A DNA stretch of 64,000 bases, taken from Laetiporus sulphureus 93-53. Its lineage: Eukaryota > Basidiomycota > Agaricomycetes > Polyporales > Laetiporaceae. A program made the translations under genes and the position numbers. Within the stretch, counting starts at the first letter, position 1. The number at the start of each line of letters is the position of its first letter. Of the stretch, positions 24,234-35,813 are shown piece by piece. The stretch spans positions 63,124 through 127,123 of the forward strand of contig NW_024468522.1 of NCBI RefSeq assembly GCF_001632365.1, in the 5' to 3' direction. The notes under the pieces are model-generated. The model did no database searches. It had not been told where the DNA came from and worked only from the letters and a program-made list of their open reading frames with translations.

Positions 24234-24995
24234 ATGAATAACAGGGCACCATTTATTGCACCCCTGAAACACCTTCACAAACAATATGGGATCATCCATA
24301 TTCAGATCTCAGTGTACAACTCACAAGCCAATGGTATCATGAAACAGCAGCACTTTGATGTTCAGAAAGTGGCTATGAAGGTCTGTGATGAAGGGAACAC
24401 AATGGACCGGCCGAAGGTCATACATGCTGTTTTCTGAGTGAAATAGGTGTCTATTCAAAAGAGTACTGGGCAGTCTCTGTACTTCATGGTACATGGGGTA
24501 AAACCAGTATTTCTGTTCAATCTCACAGAAGCTATGAACCTCTCTCTGATGACCAATGAGCCAATGTTTGACAGAGCAGCTCATCATGATTTACGCTCAA
24601 CAACTACTCAAGCAGCATGAGGATCTGCAGGAAGTTCAGCAACAGGTTCAGGCCATGCAGTCCAAGTCAATCAAGCAGTTTGAGAAAGCTTTCAAGAACA
24701 TGGTCCATGAGTTTAAATTTATGGTGGGTGACCTGGTGTTGGTACAGAACTCGCAGTTAGAAATGGATCATAATTGAAAGTCAAAACTGCACTATGTCAG
24801 GCTGATGGTCATGGTCTGATTCAATACAGAGAGGTCATACATTTTGGCTGAGCTGAATGGTTCTATTTCAAAGCACCACTACATGGCTTTTAGAGTAATT
24901 CCTTACAGATCCTGGATAGATGCCCAAGTATCACTACAGGATGTGCTACATCAGGACCTGGGTGAGATGCAAGAAGACTTGGATGCAATTGAGTG
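24234..24995 (+). pseudogene. Old gypsy-type integrase C-terminal remnant
   Basis: Integrase inserts retroelement DNA. Broken plus-strand frames give, in order: LHKQYGIIHIQISVYNSQAN (end of the catalytic core, normally followed by the catalytic Glu), QKVAMKVCDEG, a stretch ending PMFDRAAHHDL, then FKNMVHEFKFMVGDLVLVQN, the F/Y-K-x-GDLVLVRN signature of the integrase C-terminal domain, and finally FRVIPYRSWIDAQVSLQD. Multiple stops separate these pieces. It belongs to a different and older lineage than element A, whose integrase C-terminus reads KKGDKVWLEATNL. No LTRs were found around it, though the foldback at 25446 begins shortly after. Confidence 0.7.
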
Positions 24996-25534
24996 AGAAT
25001 GGGAAGCAGAGAAACCACCTGAAATTGAAGAAGTCCTGCCCAAGGAGGATTAGGCAGTCTCTCAAAGGGTCTGCACAAGGAGGCTGTAGTTGAGTTTTCA
25101 AGCCATGTCCAATGCAGATGTGATGAGGAGTAGAAATTGGGGCTGCTCACAAGGCTAGAAAGCTCATCTTGGAGATGCTCATATTGTTTGAGAGATTCAG
25201 CAAAGGCATGAAAGAGGCAGGCAAGAGTGAAGCTGAATTTGGTGTTTGGAAGAGACACCATCTGAAGGTCATGTATCAGGGTGAGTAAGGCAACATGGTC
25301 ATGACAGATGAAGTTGTGGAGTTCAGCCTTCAAGTCAATGGCCTCCTCCTCCACAGCATCATGGATCGAAGTCTGGAGATTCTGGGTCAAGCTGTCTTTA
25401 ATAGCTATACAGATGTGATCAAAAATGCATTTGTACCTGGCCTCCCACTGGGTGAAACAATCAATAATTTGAGATGAAAGATGATAAAAATATTGAAGAA
25501 AAAGTTCAAATCTTTTAAGCATCTTCACTGTCAA
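24890..25534 (-). CDS. 214-codon antisense ORF of unknown function, overlapping the integrase remnant
   Basis: Open from ATG at 25534 to 24890. The product is alpha-helical, with acidic and hydrophobic alternation (KAELHNFICHDHVALLTLI, SLKQYEHLQDELSSLV) and a Pro/Leu-rich C-terminus. Its last 35 or so codons overlap the integrase remnant on the other strand, and its first 30 or so codons lie inside the left arm of the 25446-26732 foldback. I do not recognise a domain. The position, antisense and just downstream of a pol 3' end, would fit an accessory ORF of the old element. A chance frame in AT-rich DNA is also possible. The start is therefore suspect, because it was supplied by the foldback. 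Confidence 0.35.
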   Translation of the reverse strand: MTVKMLKRFELFLQYFYHLSSQIIDCFTQWEARYKCIFDHICIAIKDSLTQNLQTSIHDAVEEEAIDLKAELHNFICHDHVALLTLIHDLQMVSLPNTKFSFTLACLFHAFAESLKQYEHLQDELSSLVSSPNFYSSSHLHWTWLENSTTASLCRPFERLPNPPWAGLLQFQVVSLLPILTQLHPSLLASHPGPDVAHPVVILGHLSRICKELL

Positions 25535-26732
25535 TTTTTGACAAAAGTATTTAAAATATTTTTAACATCTTTTGTTGAAAAAGATGATGAAAAGATTGAA
25601 AGGAGATTGCATAAAATATTAATAATTATTTCTTTGATCATTTTACAATCTTTCATACAAAACTATGATGAAAAGTTTCAAAAACAAATTCCCCTTTTTT
25701 TGATCAAAGATGATAAAAATATTGTGACTATGTCACACTCTTATTTTTATATACTAAGCTAATACTAAGATCTGGAGGTAAATACTCAGATTTATATATT
25801 AGCACTGCACTAGTACTATAGTCATAAGAGTAATACTAAGATTTCAATGTTAGCAGTATGCTAATACTAAGATTTAAATGCTAGTACTATGCTAGTATTA
25901 AGGTCTGAAGATTAGAACTAAGCTAGTACTAAGGTCTGCAGATTAGTACTAAGGTTTGAAGGTTAGTACTATGCTAGTACTATGCTAGTACTAAGGTGAA
26001 GGCTAGTACTAAGGTCTGGAGGTCAGTACTAAGGTCTAAATGCTAGTACTAGCATAGTACTAGCATAGTATTGATCTCTAAATGTTAGCACTAGCTTAGT
26101 ACTAGCATACTACTAGCCTCCAGACTTTAGTATTAGCATAGTACTAGCATTCAGATCTTAGTACTAGCTTGGTACTAGCGTAGTACTAGCATTCAGACTT
26201 TAGTACTAGCTGAATGCTAGCATAGTTACTAACCTTCAAACCTTAGTACGAGCTTAGTACTAGCATAGTACTAACCTTCAGATCTTAATACTAGCATAGT
26301 AGTAGCATTTAAAATTTAGTATTAGCATACTGCTAATATTAGAATCTTAGTCTTACTCTTCTGACTATAGCACTAGTATAATGTTAACACATAAACCTGA
26401 GTATTAACCTCCACATCTTAGTACTAGCTTAGAAAATAAGGGTGTGACACAGTCACAATATTTTCATCATCTTTGATCAAAAAAAGTGAAAAAAGATTTT
26501 GAAACTTTTTATCATAGTTTTGTATGAAAGATTGTAAAATGATCGAAGAAATAATTATTAATATTTCATGCAATCTCCCTGCAATCTTTTCATCATCTTT
26601 CGCAACAAAAATGTTAAAAATATTCTAAATACTTTTATCACAAATTGACAGTAAAGATGCTTAAAAGATTTGAACTTTTTTTTAATATTTTTATCCTCTT
26701 TTACCCTAAATTATTGATTGCTTCACCTAGTG
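25446..26732. repeat. 1.29-kb foldback (near-perfect palindrome) with an internal satellite
   Basis: The sequence from 25446 (CACTGGGTGAAACAATCAATAATTT) to the centre near 26089 is approximately the reverse complement of the sequence from the centre to 26732 (AAATTATTGATTGCTTCACCTAGTG). The outer ~300 bp of each arm is AT-rich with long matches, for example AGTTCAAATCTTTTAAGCAT at 25504 and its complement near 26665, and ATTGTGACT-TGTCACAC at 25722 and its complement near 26440. The inner part of each arm is a degenerate tandem array built from CTAGTACTAAG/CTAGTACTATG units, whose orientation inverts at the centre. Transcribed, it would fold into one long hairpin. No target duplication is evident and no transposase is encoded. 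Confidence 0.9.
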
Positions 26733-28501
26733 TCCAGACTATTAAACATTGCAACCAAGACATCCTCTATGATGGAAATTTTCATGTAACTGATTATACT
26801 TACGGTGTGATCTTGGCTGGTTGAAATGATTGTCATCATCATCATGAGTCATGTGAGAGGTGGACACTACAGGTGCAATGAAAACTCACAAGGCTTGATT
26901 GACTGATATCAGAAACATCATCATTCTCCACTCTGAGTATCCCTTCCTCCCTCTCTCATTCCATTTATGGAAGCACAACCTCAAGTCTGAGATTGAGAGT
27001 GCTGAGGTCCGATGACCCCCATCATCTTGAGTCGCACGAGAGGTGGACGCTACAGGCTCAGTGTAATTGCACCTCATCTGGATAGACATGAGACTGGTCT
27101 CTGGCTCAGCAGTGTCACTATGAGGTTGTCTCAGATAAGAAGAAGACAAGTCATCCTCACCTATCTCCCAGATTGCACCCTCGATGATCAGGACTCAACT
27201 TACAGCTCACCATGAATCAGGAAAGATGCAAAATGGGGTAACAAAAAGCATGAAAGATACAGCACACAATGTCTGCACTAGCCAGAAAGGCTCAGTAGTG
27301 AGAGGTCACCCCAGGGAGAAACAACCGCAAATGATGCTGATGCATGGCTTCACAAATTCATACCCAGCAATGACGGAGTGCTGAATCTCAACCCAGAGAG
27401 GGTTGAGATGTCTGTCGCAGGAGAGCGCGGCACTTACATCGTGTGGTGTTTGCTGCAGTTGTGCCTTAAATACATCACTGAGATGGTATAATTAAGTATA
27501 CGATAATAATCAATTGTGAGCCCTTATCTTCATCTCATGCGGAATGTGCATAATAATCAATTGATACAATTCAGGTGTCTAACAATCTCATATCAAAGTC
27601 TAAAAATATTTGCCAGTGAATATGTCTCATATGGACGACCATATTGTCGTCAATGTAGCGTACTACTGGATAGTATGTGTGTTTCTTCAGTACCTAATTA
27701 TTCAATAAAATATATTGTGGCACTATGTGCTGCTATGCAGTGACCCTAACTGGGGGTGACAACCAAATCCAGAGTCCAACCTAATTCACCTGCAGGAGGT
27801 GGAGAGCCACATAATAATAATGCCATAGCATAATATGTACTTGTATGCCACCCAATAAATATGAAATTCAATTTAGTCGATGTAGTAATGACTCACTTCA
27901 CACCTTTCGACCCCTAACTTTCTATTTCATTCAATAATACTCGGCACTGCAAAAATGAAACTAATTGTGTAAGGTGACAACGAGTGCCAGTCTCAAGTAA
28001 CTGGCGATGCACAGATGATGGTTCAGCATTTAAATACAGCTGACAATGTCCAGTGCGAGAATGGCTGACTCTGGTACTGGTGAGTGCTTGAGCACTGGAG
28101 TGTAGTCCATATATGTCATTTAGAGAGTGGATCAGGGATGCATGTGGCAAAGTGGTGACAAAGATGAACCAGAAATCAATCAGCTCAAAATGGAAGAATT
28201 CGGGAGGACAAGGAAACGGCCAGGCAAATTCAATCAATTGCACTGGTGCAATGGTGCAATGGTAAAATCACGCCTTCGACATCGAGCATCGTGCTCCGTA
28301 ACCCTGCACTTGTTCTCTCGTGCATATCTATTCAGAATTCCCGCATTGAAAATTATTACTACTTTAACATATACATTTATTGTTATCAATTGTTTCCCAT
28401 GTACTACTGTGAACAGTTTTGCCTAACAAATGCGCGGCAATGAAACTCGATAGTGTATGCTGCACTTTGTCACCTTTTAATGAAAGTACTTCAGCAGGTA
28501 A
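26733..28501. other. No recognisable gene; contains one diverged ~45-bp duplication
   Basis: Only short frames. The segment near 26836-26880 (CATCAT...GAGTC-GAGAGGTGGAC-CTACAGG) recurs near 27016-27056. A small (TGCACTGGTGCAATGGTGCAATGG) repeat lies near 28238-28262. AT-rich. Confidence 0.5.
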
Positions 28502-28772
28502 TAGCCATGTCAGCATTTAAAGTTGGCATACAGCTTTACAAATATCCCAAACAATATTGATGGCTATAAATGTATTTCCTTATATGGCAACCCTTACCCT
28601 CACCTTCAGCGATTGAATTCAAGAATTCTCTATAAATAGCCAATGTCAGCATTTAAAGTTGGCATACAGCTTTACAAATATTCCAAACAATATTGATGGC
28701 TATAAATGTATTTCCTTATATGGCAACCCTTACCCTCACCTTCAGCGATTGAATTCAAGAATTCTCTATAAT
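28502..28772. repeat. Tandem duplication of a ~135-bp unit, two copies
   Basis: Copy 1 is 28502-28636 and copy 2 is 28637-28772. They are almost identical over their whole length, differing by a single-base insertion (TAGCCATG versus TAGCCAATG) and one C/T change. Each ends with the palindromic GAATTCAAGAATTC. The low divergence means the duplication is recent relative to the surrounding decayed DNA. Confidence 0.93.
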
Positions 28773-28775
28773 TTT

Positions 28776-29000
28776 GACTTGGATGGTCCACTAAGCTGAT
28801 CTGGGACTGTCCAGACCTATCCGAGTGAGTTATGGTCTATCCGTACCTATAACAATTATGACTTGGATAGTTCACCAAGCTAATTTGGGACTGTCCGAAT
28901 CTATCTGAGTGAGTTATGGTCTGTCCGTACTCAATAATGATTTTAACTTAAATAGGTTTATAATCTGACCTAAAACTGTCCAGACCTATTCAAAGATAGA
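28776..29000. repeat. Degenerate ~84-bp tandem repeat, about 2.6 copies
   Basis: Units start at 28776, 28860 and about 28945 with GACTTGGATGG/GACTTGGATAG/AACTTAAATAGG. They contain GGGACTGTCC-GA-CTATC and GAGTGAGTTATGGTCT-TCCGTAC. The third copy is more diverged and truncated. Confidence 0.8.
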
Positions 29001-29370
29001 TTGATGCACACAGTATCATAAGCAATATTGCAAAATAAGTCATGAAAGTTTACATTCAAGGTAAATGATATCATCCTGCATAGACTTTATCTATTTTCTC
29101 ACTTCAAATTGCTAATGTGCACTTCAAATGAAGCACCGCAATCAACCGATAATACCGAGCTATCCAAAATGCTCATCAGTTCATTCCTATCAGTGCACTA
29201 GTATAATGATTATACATTCATATCAGACTAGATCAGAATGTATATAAAAACATTTATCAATTTTATGATTTTTGAAAGTTCTCAAATTAAGCCTCCCTGA
29301 CACTCCGTGACAGTGATAAAATCCTGGTAAAACCATTTGGTAAGTGTTGTAATAGGTCAGTTGAAGTATC

Positions 29371-29519
29371 AGAAACACTCCTAAACATTCACCAAAACAC
29401 TCCCAAACTATGCTCAAAAATATGTTAAAACACTCCCAGACTGTGTCCAAAAATATGTCAAAACACTCCCAGGCTGCACCCAAAAACTTGTCAAAACACT
29501 CCCACACTTTATCCAAATA
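29371..29519. repeat. 33-bp minisatellite, about four and a half units
   Basis: The unit AAAACACTCCCAGACTGTGT-CCAAAAATATGTC is repeated from 29394 with a degenerate unit before it (29371-29393). Because 33 is a multiple of three, the minus-strand frame across it stays open and reads as an 11-residue repeat (WECFDKFLGAA, WECFDIFLDTV). I treat that as a by-product of the repeat. Confidence 0.85.
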
Positions 29520-30889
29520 ATACCCTCTATTGTGTCCGAAAGCATCCTCAAATGTGACCAGAACTGGGTAATACCACTCAAAAGCCTATTAGGTTCAACT
29601 CTGAAGTGATTAAGTTCAGCCTAAGAGGTACCATAAGAGGAGAGCCTGAAGTGAAGCGGAACTGTCATCTCCTACAGTAGCATAATATTTTTAAATAAAT
29701 AAGTAAATAATTAAACAACTAAAAAAGAATGAAACTAGCTCCCTGAAATGCTGATAAGGATTAATTGCTGGATGCTGTTGTAGTGGTTCCGTTGCTGCAA
29801 AATATCTCTTGATCAAGTTTAGCAGCTGAGACAGGTTAAACATAAGTAGCTATAGTGTGAGAAATAATGGTCAGGTGATCAGTTGACATTTAATGTCACA
29901 GTTTAGTCTCAGTTATGTCCTCCATCTTGCCTCCAGCTATAGCGAGTACTATAGCCTTCTTACTCATCTTGCAGAACTAAAATTCTTTGTGCACGGTCCT
30001 CGTATTACCCTATGCTAATTTTGTTTACTTTGTCCATTGCACTCCCATACTATTACGATTGGAAAGAAAAATGTCATCACATGTGAGCCTCTATGCAGTG
30101 ATATCTATCTACCGATGGCTAACACACAGTTCTCAAAAATTGTCCATCAGAGATTCAGTATATCTGATGATAATGCTCGCACATTCAATACAGCCTATGC
30201 TGATGTTAAGGCTGCTAGGGAAGCTGGTGATCATATTCTTCAATGAGGTGTAGGTACAACTCTCTACTAGATTTATTTAGATGTGAAGCTCTCCTTAATT
30301 TAGATTTTTGTGAAACCTGCAGAACAGCCTGTGGCACAGCAACTTAAGCCTGTAAAAGCATGCTGCCAGCATGGCACTCAGACACATGCATGACCTTCTT
30401 GGATTTAGAACAGCAGACGAATTGGTGAAGAATGGGACCAGTATGATATTTACTACAAAATTGATTCAAATGGGCAGTGTCTTCATCATGAGCTTGTGAA
30501 GCAGAATCGTTTCAGATATTGGATGATAAGTAGTGCAGTAGATTGATTAGCAATAGCTCATTGAGCTGTCTTCTTCAGCTGGAGGATTCTCAGCATCTGG
30601 TTTATACAGCCACTGTGGAGGTTCCCATAAAAATGTGGCTTTCTGAGAATCAGTATCAGGCTGCAAAGGACAACCACAAACTTGTGTGGCAGGAAGAGCA
30701 TATTCATGATAATGTGGACATGAGAGCTCTGTAATCAATGGACATTATATGACTCATGCCATCACTAAAACCTTGTGAAGGTAAATAAAGCCTCACCATA
30801 TGCCTTCAGCATGGCATTGTGTGCCATGCCAAGCATTTTCAGGCTTCAAAGGCATGTGAACCTCTTCCAGCAATCATGATTTGACATTA
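29520..30889. other. Unassigned DNA with short broken frames
   Basis: A plus-strand piece near 30150-30246 (SISDDNARTFNTAYADVK) looks protein-like but runs into stops. No family is recognised. Confidence 0.3.
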
Positions 30890-31250
30890 TATAGGAACAA
30901 GACAGTCTTCACAAAGAATTGAGCACTGTCAAGGCCAATTTTGAGGATATCACCTATATCACAACAAGCAAAGAAACCATCACGATGAGGTACTGCATGA
31001 GCAAGATGAGCTTCATGAGAAATGAGATAATCTTCACAAACAACTGAGCGCTGTCAAGGCCAATTTCAAAGAGGTCACTGAATGCCACAAGAAGCTAAGG
31101 AACCATCACAATGAGGATATCACGAAACACCACAACAAGCTAATGAACCATCATGATGAGGTCCTACACCAGCAAGACAAGCTTAATGAGAAATTTAATA
31201 GGACCAGTGATCAAGTCACATGGCTCAAGGTGCTCTGAGCTCAGTATGAA
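30890..31250 (+). pseudogene. Decayed coiled-coil coding segment with an internal duplication
   Basis: Frame-shifted plus-strand pieces read as heptad-like helices: a block with DNLHKELSTVKANFE near 30900, repeated as DNLHKQLSAVKANFKEVTE near 31035, and an NHHDEVLH-QQD/EQD block repeated two or three times between 30980 and 31180. The DNA blocks GTCAAGGCCAATTT and AACCATCA-GATGAGG recur accordingly. Stops (for example TGA near 31235) and frame changes rule out an intact gene. It resembles a generic coiled coil, and I assign no function. Confidence 0.4.
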
Positions 31251-31569
31251 ATGGAACAATAAATGAGAAAGGTGAGTAGGAATCTCTGCTACTTCCAGAT
31301 ATTCAACTGACCTTATTCAAATGATCTTGTTAAGCATCATCATCAATGTCAGGCAACCAAGGTGAGCATGGAGCTGGACACACTCAGAGAGGAGGTTTCC
31401 TAGTCTGAAAGCATTATGATGACTTTCATAACTTGAATTACAATTACAATGTTCATTGAAGCAGTAGAAGCCCAGGATGAAAAGCGCATGATTTGCTTCC
31501 TAACTTTCATCAAATTGCTCATTTTAACAGGAACCCAGGATGGAGAATTTCAGCCACCATCAGCACTCA

Positions 31570-32165
31570 TGCCCATCACAGAAATCATCACATCCATTCT
31601 AGCAGCAGCTGATGGGCCAATTACATGCACATTCCAGTTGCCATCAGAACCCACACCTGCTGCAGAAATAAGCATACACTCTCTAGCAGTAGCTGATGGA
31701 CCTATCACTCTATTTGTATCCACATTTCAGCTATCATCAGCACTAACATCCACTGCAGAAATGAGCACACCCTCTTCAGCAGCAGCTGATGGGGCTAATC
31801 ACTCCAATTACATTCACACCCCAGTTACCGTCAGGACCCATGCCCAATGCAGAACCAGCACATTCATTCTAGCAGCAGCTGATGAGCCTATTGCTTCAAT
31901 TACATGCACATCCCACTTGCCATTGGGACCCATGTCTGCTGCAGAAATGAGCACACCCTCTTTAGCAGTAGCTGATGGGCCTATCACTTCAATTATATTC
32001 ACATCCCAGTTGTCATCAGGACTCACACCTGATGCAGAAACTGGCACATTCATTCTAGCAGCAGCTAATGGGCCTATCACTCCAATTACATTCACATTTC
32101 TAGCTGCTGTTGGCACCAACACCCACTGCAAAATGAGCATGTTCTTTCTAGTAATGACTGACAAG
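31570..32165. repeat. 93-bp minisatellite, six or more diverged units
   Basis: Units begin near 31577, 31658, 31757, 31850, 31942, 32035 and 32127 with GCAGAAATGAGCACA-type sequence. Each contains TAGCAG-AGCTGATGGGCC-ATCACT and a TTCACATCCCAG-TG-CATCAGGAC block. The plus strand is open for 258 codons (31449-32225) as a 31-residue repeat (for example AVADGPIT, AAADGPIT), and the minus strand is also partly open. A multiple-of-three unit keeps both frames open, so coding is not proven. Confidence 0.85.
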
Positions 32166-32953
32166 CCTGATTGCAACTGCAATATGTTGAGTTGTGCAAA
32201 ATGTACTCAAGAAGAATATTTCTAAATCTTGTCATGCCATTGCGTGGATCGCTAAGCACTGAGGTCCCAAGTGCATCCTTAAAGGGATTGTCAAAAAAAC
32301 AATTCTTCCTGTTAAGCAGGTTCATCTTGGAGTCTATGTGGCTCCAGAAATTCTTCAGATCTAACAAGCTGCAAATGGTGAGAATGCTCTCATGGCATTC
32401 TTTGATAATTTGTAAATACGGGCTTTGAACTGCTACAATGTGATGGACAGCATGAAATGGTTTACATCCCACATGAAGTGAGGTAGGCCAGGCTTATTGT
32501 ACATGAGGGTGGACAGTAAAGCCATCCTTTATCATAGCAGAGTGAATGTTGTCTGTGGACCATCAGTTAGATATTGGTGCATATCAGAAATGTATGCTCT
32601 ATACAAACAATAAGCTGAAGAATTGACAGATAAATGACATTGCTCACTTGACATCATTGTTATCATGGTGAACACTACGATAAAGAGTTTCTTGAGTGGC
32701 GGTCGCTCTGAAGCACCATTGCACCTTGGATATATTTAGAGTAATCCTCACAGTGGCATATGTACATGTTTCCATGGTTATCTCGAAGATGGTATGTGAT
32801 CAAAAAGATAGAAAATAGGTTTTTCCACTCTGCTCTTAAAAACCCATCACTGCCACAAGTCAGGATGGAGAGAATCACCCAGTGAATCATTGGCATTTAT
32901 TGGCTTTTGAAAAGTGACACCCTAATGACATAGACAAGGTCATCCAGTGATTG

Positions 32954-34561
32954 TCAGTGCATGGCATAGAACTTGAGTTGGAGGTCTGGCAAAGGCTGCT
33001 GATGATGTTGCAGAAGAAAAATCACAAAGCGAGTCATAAAATAGGAGTATCCTATGATAGTGTCATGCTCTTGGAGGTGGCTGAATGGATGAGGCTTCAA
33101 TCCCTGACCAGGATTGCTGGTCGCTATGTGCCATAGGGTGAGGATCTGAAGATCTTGAAGATGATCTGCAATGTTGAGATAGTACTCCCTCATATGGTAT
33201 TGCAATGCAGAATATCCATCTTCCAGAGAAGGATCAAAGACCTCCATGGTGGCATGAAACACCTTGAGGTCAACATCCTGAATACATTGCACATTTGGGT
33301 TACCTTGAGCACATGGTCTACACGTCACATATCTCAGACCTGATATGGTTTGATGGTGTCATTTAATCCTTTCCTCTCATTTCAGCTCAATAAACTCATC
33401 AGAAATGGGCATTAACTTGCACTCTGTGATGAAGCATGACATCAGGATGTACTTCATGACAATGGGCATCATGCAACTTTGTGCTTCCAAAAACACCACA
33501 TCCCATACAGCCTGAAATCTTGCATCACCATGCATGGATAATCTCAACATCTTGTATAATTGGGATAGGTCCAGGAAATGGACTCTTTGAATGGTGCACG
33601 CCAAGTTGGGCCAGCATTTTCATCAATGATTCCTTGTCAGGAAGGTGACTGCTTTCAGGAATATAGCATGAGAGTTTATGTTTGCGAGTATGATGAGAGT
33701 GGATGTACTCCAAGGAAACAATGTTATGGCACTCCATACAGATCACAAGGTGATACTTGTGATTCACTTGGAAGATCACTTGAGAAGCTCTTGCCAGGTT
33801 GCTCTGGATACAACAGCATTGACAGCATTGGTGGGTAGGATAGGTATGTCAACCTGCATACAATCATGCATGGAAAGGTCTATAGCAGCTTGGTCATCAG
33901 AGAGAGTGGGTATATGCAGGTCAGACATTAGGTATGAGTTATGTTCATTGGGAACATTAGGAGTGTTGAAGACTTTGGCTGTGTCTGCATCATGATCACC
34001 AGATTCAATGGTCTGCTCCATTTTGGCATTCAAAGGAATATCCCATGGTAGTGACCCTTGGCCTGGCTGATCATCTAGCAACTGACTTGCATTCTGTTTC
34101 ACATCAGAAGAATCTTTGTATGCTTCATCATCATGCCTGGTGACAGCTTCAGTGTGGTTTACCATATGAAGAATGGGATACATCTTAGTATAGAAATAGT
34201 GAGAATGGCTGAGTTCACTGCATGGACAAGGCATCTTTCCAGTATATATATCTCTTTCAATCTGAATTGCCTGGTCTACATTCTGGCTCAATATTGATTT
34301 CAAATCAAATGCAATAACACAGCGCACCATTCCACTGGAACATATACTTTTAATTGTGATAGTGACGATCATGTGTTTTCTGCAGCTCCAAAATATGAGG
34401 ATGAGGACAACTGTGAATAGGACATCTATTGGCCAGTAAGCACCACAATAACAGTGATTGAAAGCATGGCTTATCATCGAGGTACCAAGAACATCTGGAT
34501 GTCTTCGTTGATTTAGGCATTCTGAATCCTGACACAGAGAGCACAGCAGAATAGAAAGCAT
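32954..34561 (-). pseudogene. Zinc-finger-like protein remnant (fungal C2H2-like family, low-level match)
   Basis: On the minus strand a 261-codon frame (33776-34561) rich in Asp/His leads into 33525-33779. That frame has a C-x2-C ... H-x3-H type finger (CMECHNIVSLEYIHSHHTRK), then, in a shifted frame, a second Cys/His cluster (CKISGCMGCGVFGSTKLHD). Further left, 32954-33328 gives FDPSLEDGYSALQYHMREYY and a helix-rich stretch. The order 'finger, linker, second finger, helical C-terminus' recalls a large agaricomycete family of DNA-binding-like proteins often found near repetitive DNA. The assignment is from memory of that pattern. Several frame changes make it a pseudogene or a poorly conserved multi-exon gene. 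Confidence 0.35.
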
Positions 34562-35796
34562 CTCAGCTCTTGATACAGAAATTGCTGCATAGACACTGCA
34601 AATAAGCTAAATACAGGCCTCCAATTGAAGTAAAACTTGATAGGTGGCTGCAGGCCAGGTGGACCGAGAGCATTTCTTAATGTATGTGCAACTTATCAGA
34701 GTATTACCTGATAAGATGCTTAGGATGATGTGTACAGTGACAGAGCAGTGAGTACAAAGCAAAGAGTGACAGAGGAGTGAGGACAAAGTGTAAAGCAACA
34801 GAGGGTGAGATATAAATGAGTGCGAGATGAAAGCTAAGAGGAAGAAAGAGGTTAGACGCCCAATGATCTTCGATCAAACTGTGTCCCAATCACATTTGAA
34901 AATGATCTTCCATGCATGCTGTGTTTTACATGTGACTATGGGTGAGTTAGCATGCACTGATCTTGCTGCTAACACTCATCATCCATCTTGGCAGAATCTG
35001 TATTCATTTGATAATACCGAATGGAGCATAGTTAGAAACACCTTTGCTCTTCACTGTGACCCTTGGATAATACCGAACAGAGTGGATATGAATAAGGGTT
35101 TTGCATTGATTGTCTACACCATCTATCTCTGTCCATAGTCAAAATCTGAGAATCTGAAGCAGATAATTCTGATTGATTACACCATTTAATTGACAATCCT
35201 TGGCTTTTGCCCAAAAATCATCATAAGTCAATGGTTTCAACTACAAGAAGCTGAGAGTGTGATAGACAAGGGTGTCAGACCCAATATCTCCCTAGGTATG
35301 TGATTTACTGTCACCCTGCCTGTAACCCCACCATTGAAGTGTGGATCTGAGATTTGAAACCCAGATAATGGTGAAGCAGGCTGGTTTTCTGCCCTCCAAT
35401 AATTTACTGATGTGTCATTATTCTAGCAGGGGGGCATGGAGTGTTCCTCCTACAGAAAGACCTGGTCCGGAGCAGAATTTCACTTATGGTCATGTGAGTT
35501 AGGTGATCCCATCTATGTAACATGAGAATTCGATCTCAATGTTGCAGTTATGGAAGCAATGGAAGAAGAATCTCAGTGCAAAACTGCAATAGACCAAGAT
35601 TCCAATGAGGCACTGGTGTGTGATGATGAATGACCTATAGATTTCGTTGACCACCTCACTGAGGCAGCCTCCAAAAAGCACGTTAGAGAGAGCACAAAGG
35701 AGGATTACCACCAGAGGCAGCATGGAAAATGGAGGAGAAGAGAGATGAGAGAAGCACAGAGGAAAAAGACAGATGGTGCCAAGCACATCTCACAGA
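34562..35796. other. Unassigned DNA
   Basis: Short frames only. A degenerate TGACAGAG-AGTGAG-ACAAAG block recurs at about 34738-34800. Confidence 0.4.
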
Positions 35797-35813
35797 AAAT
35801 CTGAGAGTGCAGC

